Source: JAGOTP01 sp964443315 (GTDB taxonomy: Bacteria > Patescibacteriota > Patescibacteriia > 2-12-FULL-60-25). Taken from it: a stretch of 7,082 nucleotides of DNA. The notes beneath the pieces were generated by a model. That model ran no database searches and was not told where the DNA came from. It saw nothing but the letters and a program-made list of their open reading frames with translations. Shown here piece after piece: positions 5,728 through 7,082 of this stretch. The first letter of the stretch is position 1. Each line of letters starts with the position of its first letter. A program made the translations under genes and the position numbers. Where the stretch lies: assembly GCA_964443315.1 (NCBI GenBank), contig CAYUCP010000037.1, positions 1 to 7,082 of the forward strand. The letters run 5' to 3'.

Positions 5728-6777
5728 TTAGAGAATATTTAATTGATTCGGCGTTGGAGCAGACATTCCCAGATGCTGGTAGGCAAGATCGGTTGCGACC
5801 CGTCCGCGCGGCGTTCGGGTAATAAACCCTTCTTGAAGTAAGAATGGTTCAATTACTTCTTCCACGGTTTCGATTTCTTCAGCGATAGTGGCGGCGATGG
5901 AAGCGAGCCCAACGGGGCCGCCCTTGAACTTTTCGATAAGGGCTCGAAGCGCACGGCGATCGGCTTCATCGAGTCCGCGTGTATCGATTTCGAGTGATTC
6001 AAGTGCTTCGTGGGCGAGCGTTTTTACGAGCGTTCCGTCAGCTTTTACCTGGGCAAAGTCGCGCACGCGCTTGAGGAGGCGGTTTCCAATACGTGGCGTA
6101 CGTCGTGAACGAAGAGCGATGGCGCGCAACGCATCTGGTTCATGAGGAATGCTTAGTAAATCGGCGCTCCGACGCAAAATCGCTTCCATTTCATCTGGTT
6201 GATAGAAGTCGAGGTGATAGGTCACGCCAAAGCGATCACGGAGCGGTGCAGACAGGAGCGAGAGGCGAGTCGTCGCCCCAATAATCGTAAACCGTTTCAA
6301 ATCAAGGCGGAGCGTGCGAGCCGTTGGTCCTTTCCCGATGACGATGTCGAGTGCATAGTCTTCCATGGCTGGATACAGCACTTCTTCGATCGAACGGTTC
6401 ATGCGATGGATTTCATCAATGAAGAGAATATCGCCTTGTTCGAGGTTGGTGAGAATGGCGGCAAGGTCGCCGACGCGTTCCAAGGCTGGGCCGCTTGTTA
6501 CTTTGATGTTCGCTCCCATTTCCTTGCTGATGACATGGGCGAGCGAGGTTTTGCCAAGACCTGGCGGACCATAAAAAAGAATATGCTCCGCTGGTTCTCC
6601 ACGTTTCTTTGCTGCTTCAAGAAAGATGCGCAAATTTTCCTTCACTTTGGCTTGGCCAATGAAGTCTTGAAGGGACGTTGGACGAAGCGCGAGATCGAGC
6701 CCACGCTCGGTTTCACTGACTTCTGGCGCAACCAGTCGTTCAGCAAAGGAAAGATCATCAGGAAGAAACGAATCCAT
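5728..6777 (-). CDS. ruvB: Holliday junction branch migration DNA helicase RuvB
   Basis: RuvB is the hexameric AAA+ motor that, with RuvA, drives branch migration at Holliday junctions during recombination and fork repair. The 349-aa protein has the whole signature: Walker A GPPGLGKT at 70-77, Walker B ILFIDEIH at 117-124, sensor 1 GATTR at 167-171, the arginine-finger stretch LRDRFG at 179-184, and sensor 2 within TPRIGNRLLKRVRDF (227-241). The usual A of IANR is replaced by G here. The C-terminal winged-helix DNA-binding domain includes TPRGR at 322-326. Length is slightly above the typical 335-345 residues. The ATG at 6777 begins a normal N-terminus (PEVSETERGLDLALRP). No ruvA or ruvC is adjacent: the gene upstream (dedA) is divergent, so ruvB heads its own cluster with two membrane-protein genes. 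The ATG has only a weak AGGTG about 12 nt upstream as a ribosome-binding site. Confidence 0.98.
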   Translation of the reverse strand: MDSFLPDDLSFAERLVAPEVSETERGLDLALRPTSLQDFIGQAKVKENLRIFLEAAKKRGEPAEHILFYGPPGLGKTSLAHVISKEMGANIKVTSGPALERVGDLAAILTNLEQGDILFIDEIHRMNRSIEEVLYPAMEDYALDIVIGKGPTARTLRLDLKRFTIIGATTRLSLLSAPLRDRFGVTYHLDFYQPDEMEAILRRSADLLSIPHEPDALRAIALRSRRTPRIGNRLLKRVRDFAQVKADGTLVKTLAHEALESLEIDTRGLDEADRRALRALIEKFKGGPVGLASIAATIAEEIETVEEVIEPFLLQEGFITRTPRGRVATDLAYQHLGMSAPTPNQLNIL

Positions 6778-6866
6778 GACACTAGTACACCTGTTCGATT
6801 TATGTTCGTCAACGCGAGCGCTCCAAATTTGGAAAACCGTGAAGAAGTAGGTACGCTGGCGGCGCT
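6778..6866. promoter_or_regulatory. Divergent intergenic region between ruvB and dedA
   Basis: This 89-bp gap must hold promoters for both genes. GTACACCTGTTC (6785-6796) resembles a Gram-positive-type LexA operator (GAAC-N4-GTTC, read on the minus strand as GAAC-AGGT-GTAC) with one mismatch. GTTCG is repeated at 6793-6797 and 6804-6808. The LexA-like site is only 8 bp from the ruvB ATG. No convincing -10/-35 pair is seen for either gene. Confidence 0.35.
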
Positions 6867-7082
6867 ATGCAGTCCGCTCTCTCGACGATCCTTACCTGGT
6901 TCCTCCACCTCGACAAAAGCCTGGGAGCTGTCATCGCGAGCCAGGGTGAGTGGACCTACGCATTGCTCGCGGCGATCATTTTTTTAGAAACAGGCTTGGT
7001 GATCACGCCCTTTTTGCCGGGTGATTCGTTGTTGTTTGCAGCTGGTACGTTTGCAGGGATCGGCGCTCTGTCTCTATGGGTG
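6867..7082 (+). CDS. DedA-family (SNARE-associated/VTT domain) membrane protein, partial (C-terminus beyond right edge)
   Basis: Seventy-two codons are visible from the ATG at 6867, and the frame is open to the window edge. The diagnostic DedA stretch is present: FLETGLVITPFLPGDSLLF (39-57), with E41, the F-P-G-D motif at residues 49-53 (FLPGD) and small residues in AAGTFAG. DedA proteins are polytopic inner-membrane proteins, several of which act as undecaprenyl-phosphate or phospholipid flippases and help maintain the proton motive force. The substrate of this one cannot be told from the fragment. The first 30 residues contain an amphipathic segment (WFLHLDKSLGAVIASQGEW) usual for the family. 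An in-frame TGA at 6840-6842 and the absence of other starts fix the ATG; the ribosome-binding site is weak. It diverges from ruvB. Confidence 0.93.
   Translation, partial: MQSALSTILTWFLHLDKSLGAVIASQGEWTYALLAAIIFLETGLVITPFLPGDSLLFAAGTFAGIGALSLWV

Noticed and set aside
6199..6987. 262-codon plus-strand frame
   Set aside because: Antisense to ruvB and then overlapping the true DedA frame in another phase; no recognisable protein features.
1..7082. CRISPR array, insertion sequence, tRNA or rRNA gene
   Set aside because: No regularly spaced repeats, transposase-like frames, terminal inverted repeats, or recognisable tRNA/rRNA sequence were seen on either strand.

Overview
The window looks like chromosomal DNA of a bacterium of roughly 50% GC, with compact gene packing and weak or absent Shine-Dalgarno sequences in front of the long genes. 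A ruvB gene followed by a tiny two-helix membrane protein and a two-helix bacterial-PH protein, next to a DedA gene, together with a class I ribonucleotide reductase, would suit a Candidate Phyla Radiation (Patescibacteria) genome. That placement is an inference from gene style, not from a marker phylogeny. All five complete long or short minus-strand genes end in TAA.

Layout. (1) 1-3908, minus strand: the nrdA-nrdB operon for class I ribonucleotide reductase. nrdB runs off the left edge. nrdA carries two N-terminal ATP-cones and a long low-complexity linker before the C-terminal redox cysteines. (2) 3909-4187: the nrd control region, with two near-consensus NrdR boxes 32 bp apart and a perfect DnaA box about 20 bp further upstream. 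(3) 4188-4808: a small-gene region. A 51-residue single-helix membrane protein (minus) and a 49-codon lipoprotein-like ORF (plus) diverge from a shared 185-bp intergenic region containing an inverted repeat. Each has a good Shine-Dalgarno sequence and a hairpin downstream. The lipoprotein ORF has an in-frame TGA directly after the lipobox cysteine. (4) 4816-6777, minus strand: a tight cluster of ruvB, a small membrane protein and a bacterial-PH membrane protein. (5) 6867-7082, plus strand: the start of a DedA-family membrane protein, divergent from ruvB.

Functionally, the nrd genes make deoxyribonucleotides and appear to be under the usual dNTP-sensing repressor NrdR, possibly with DnaA coupling to replication. 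RuvB is the Holliday-junction branch-migration motor. The membrane proteins downstream of ruvB and the two small divergent genes have no assignable function. The most unusual material is the 4188-4808 region: short, previously easy-to-miss genes, one interrupted by TGA, with symmetrical DNA elements between them.
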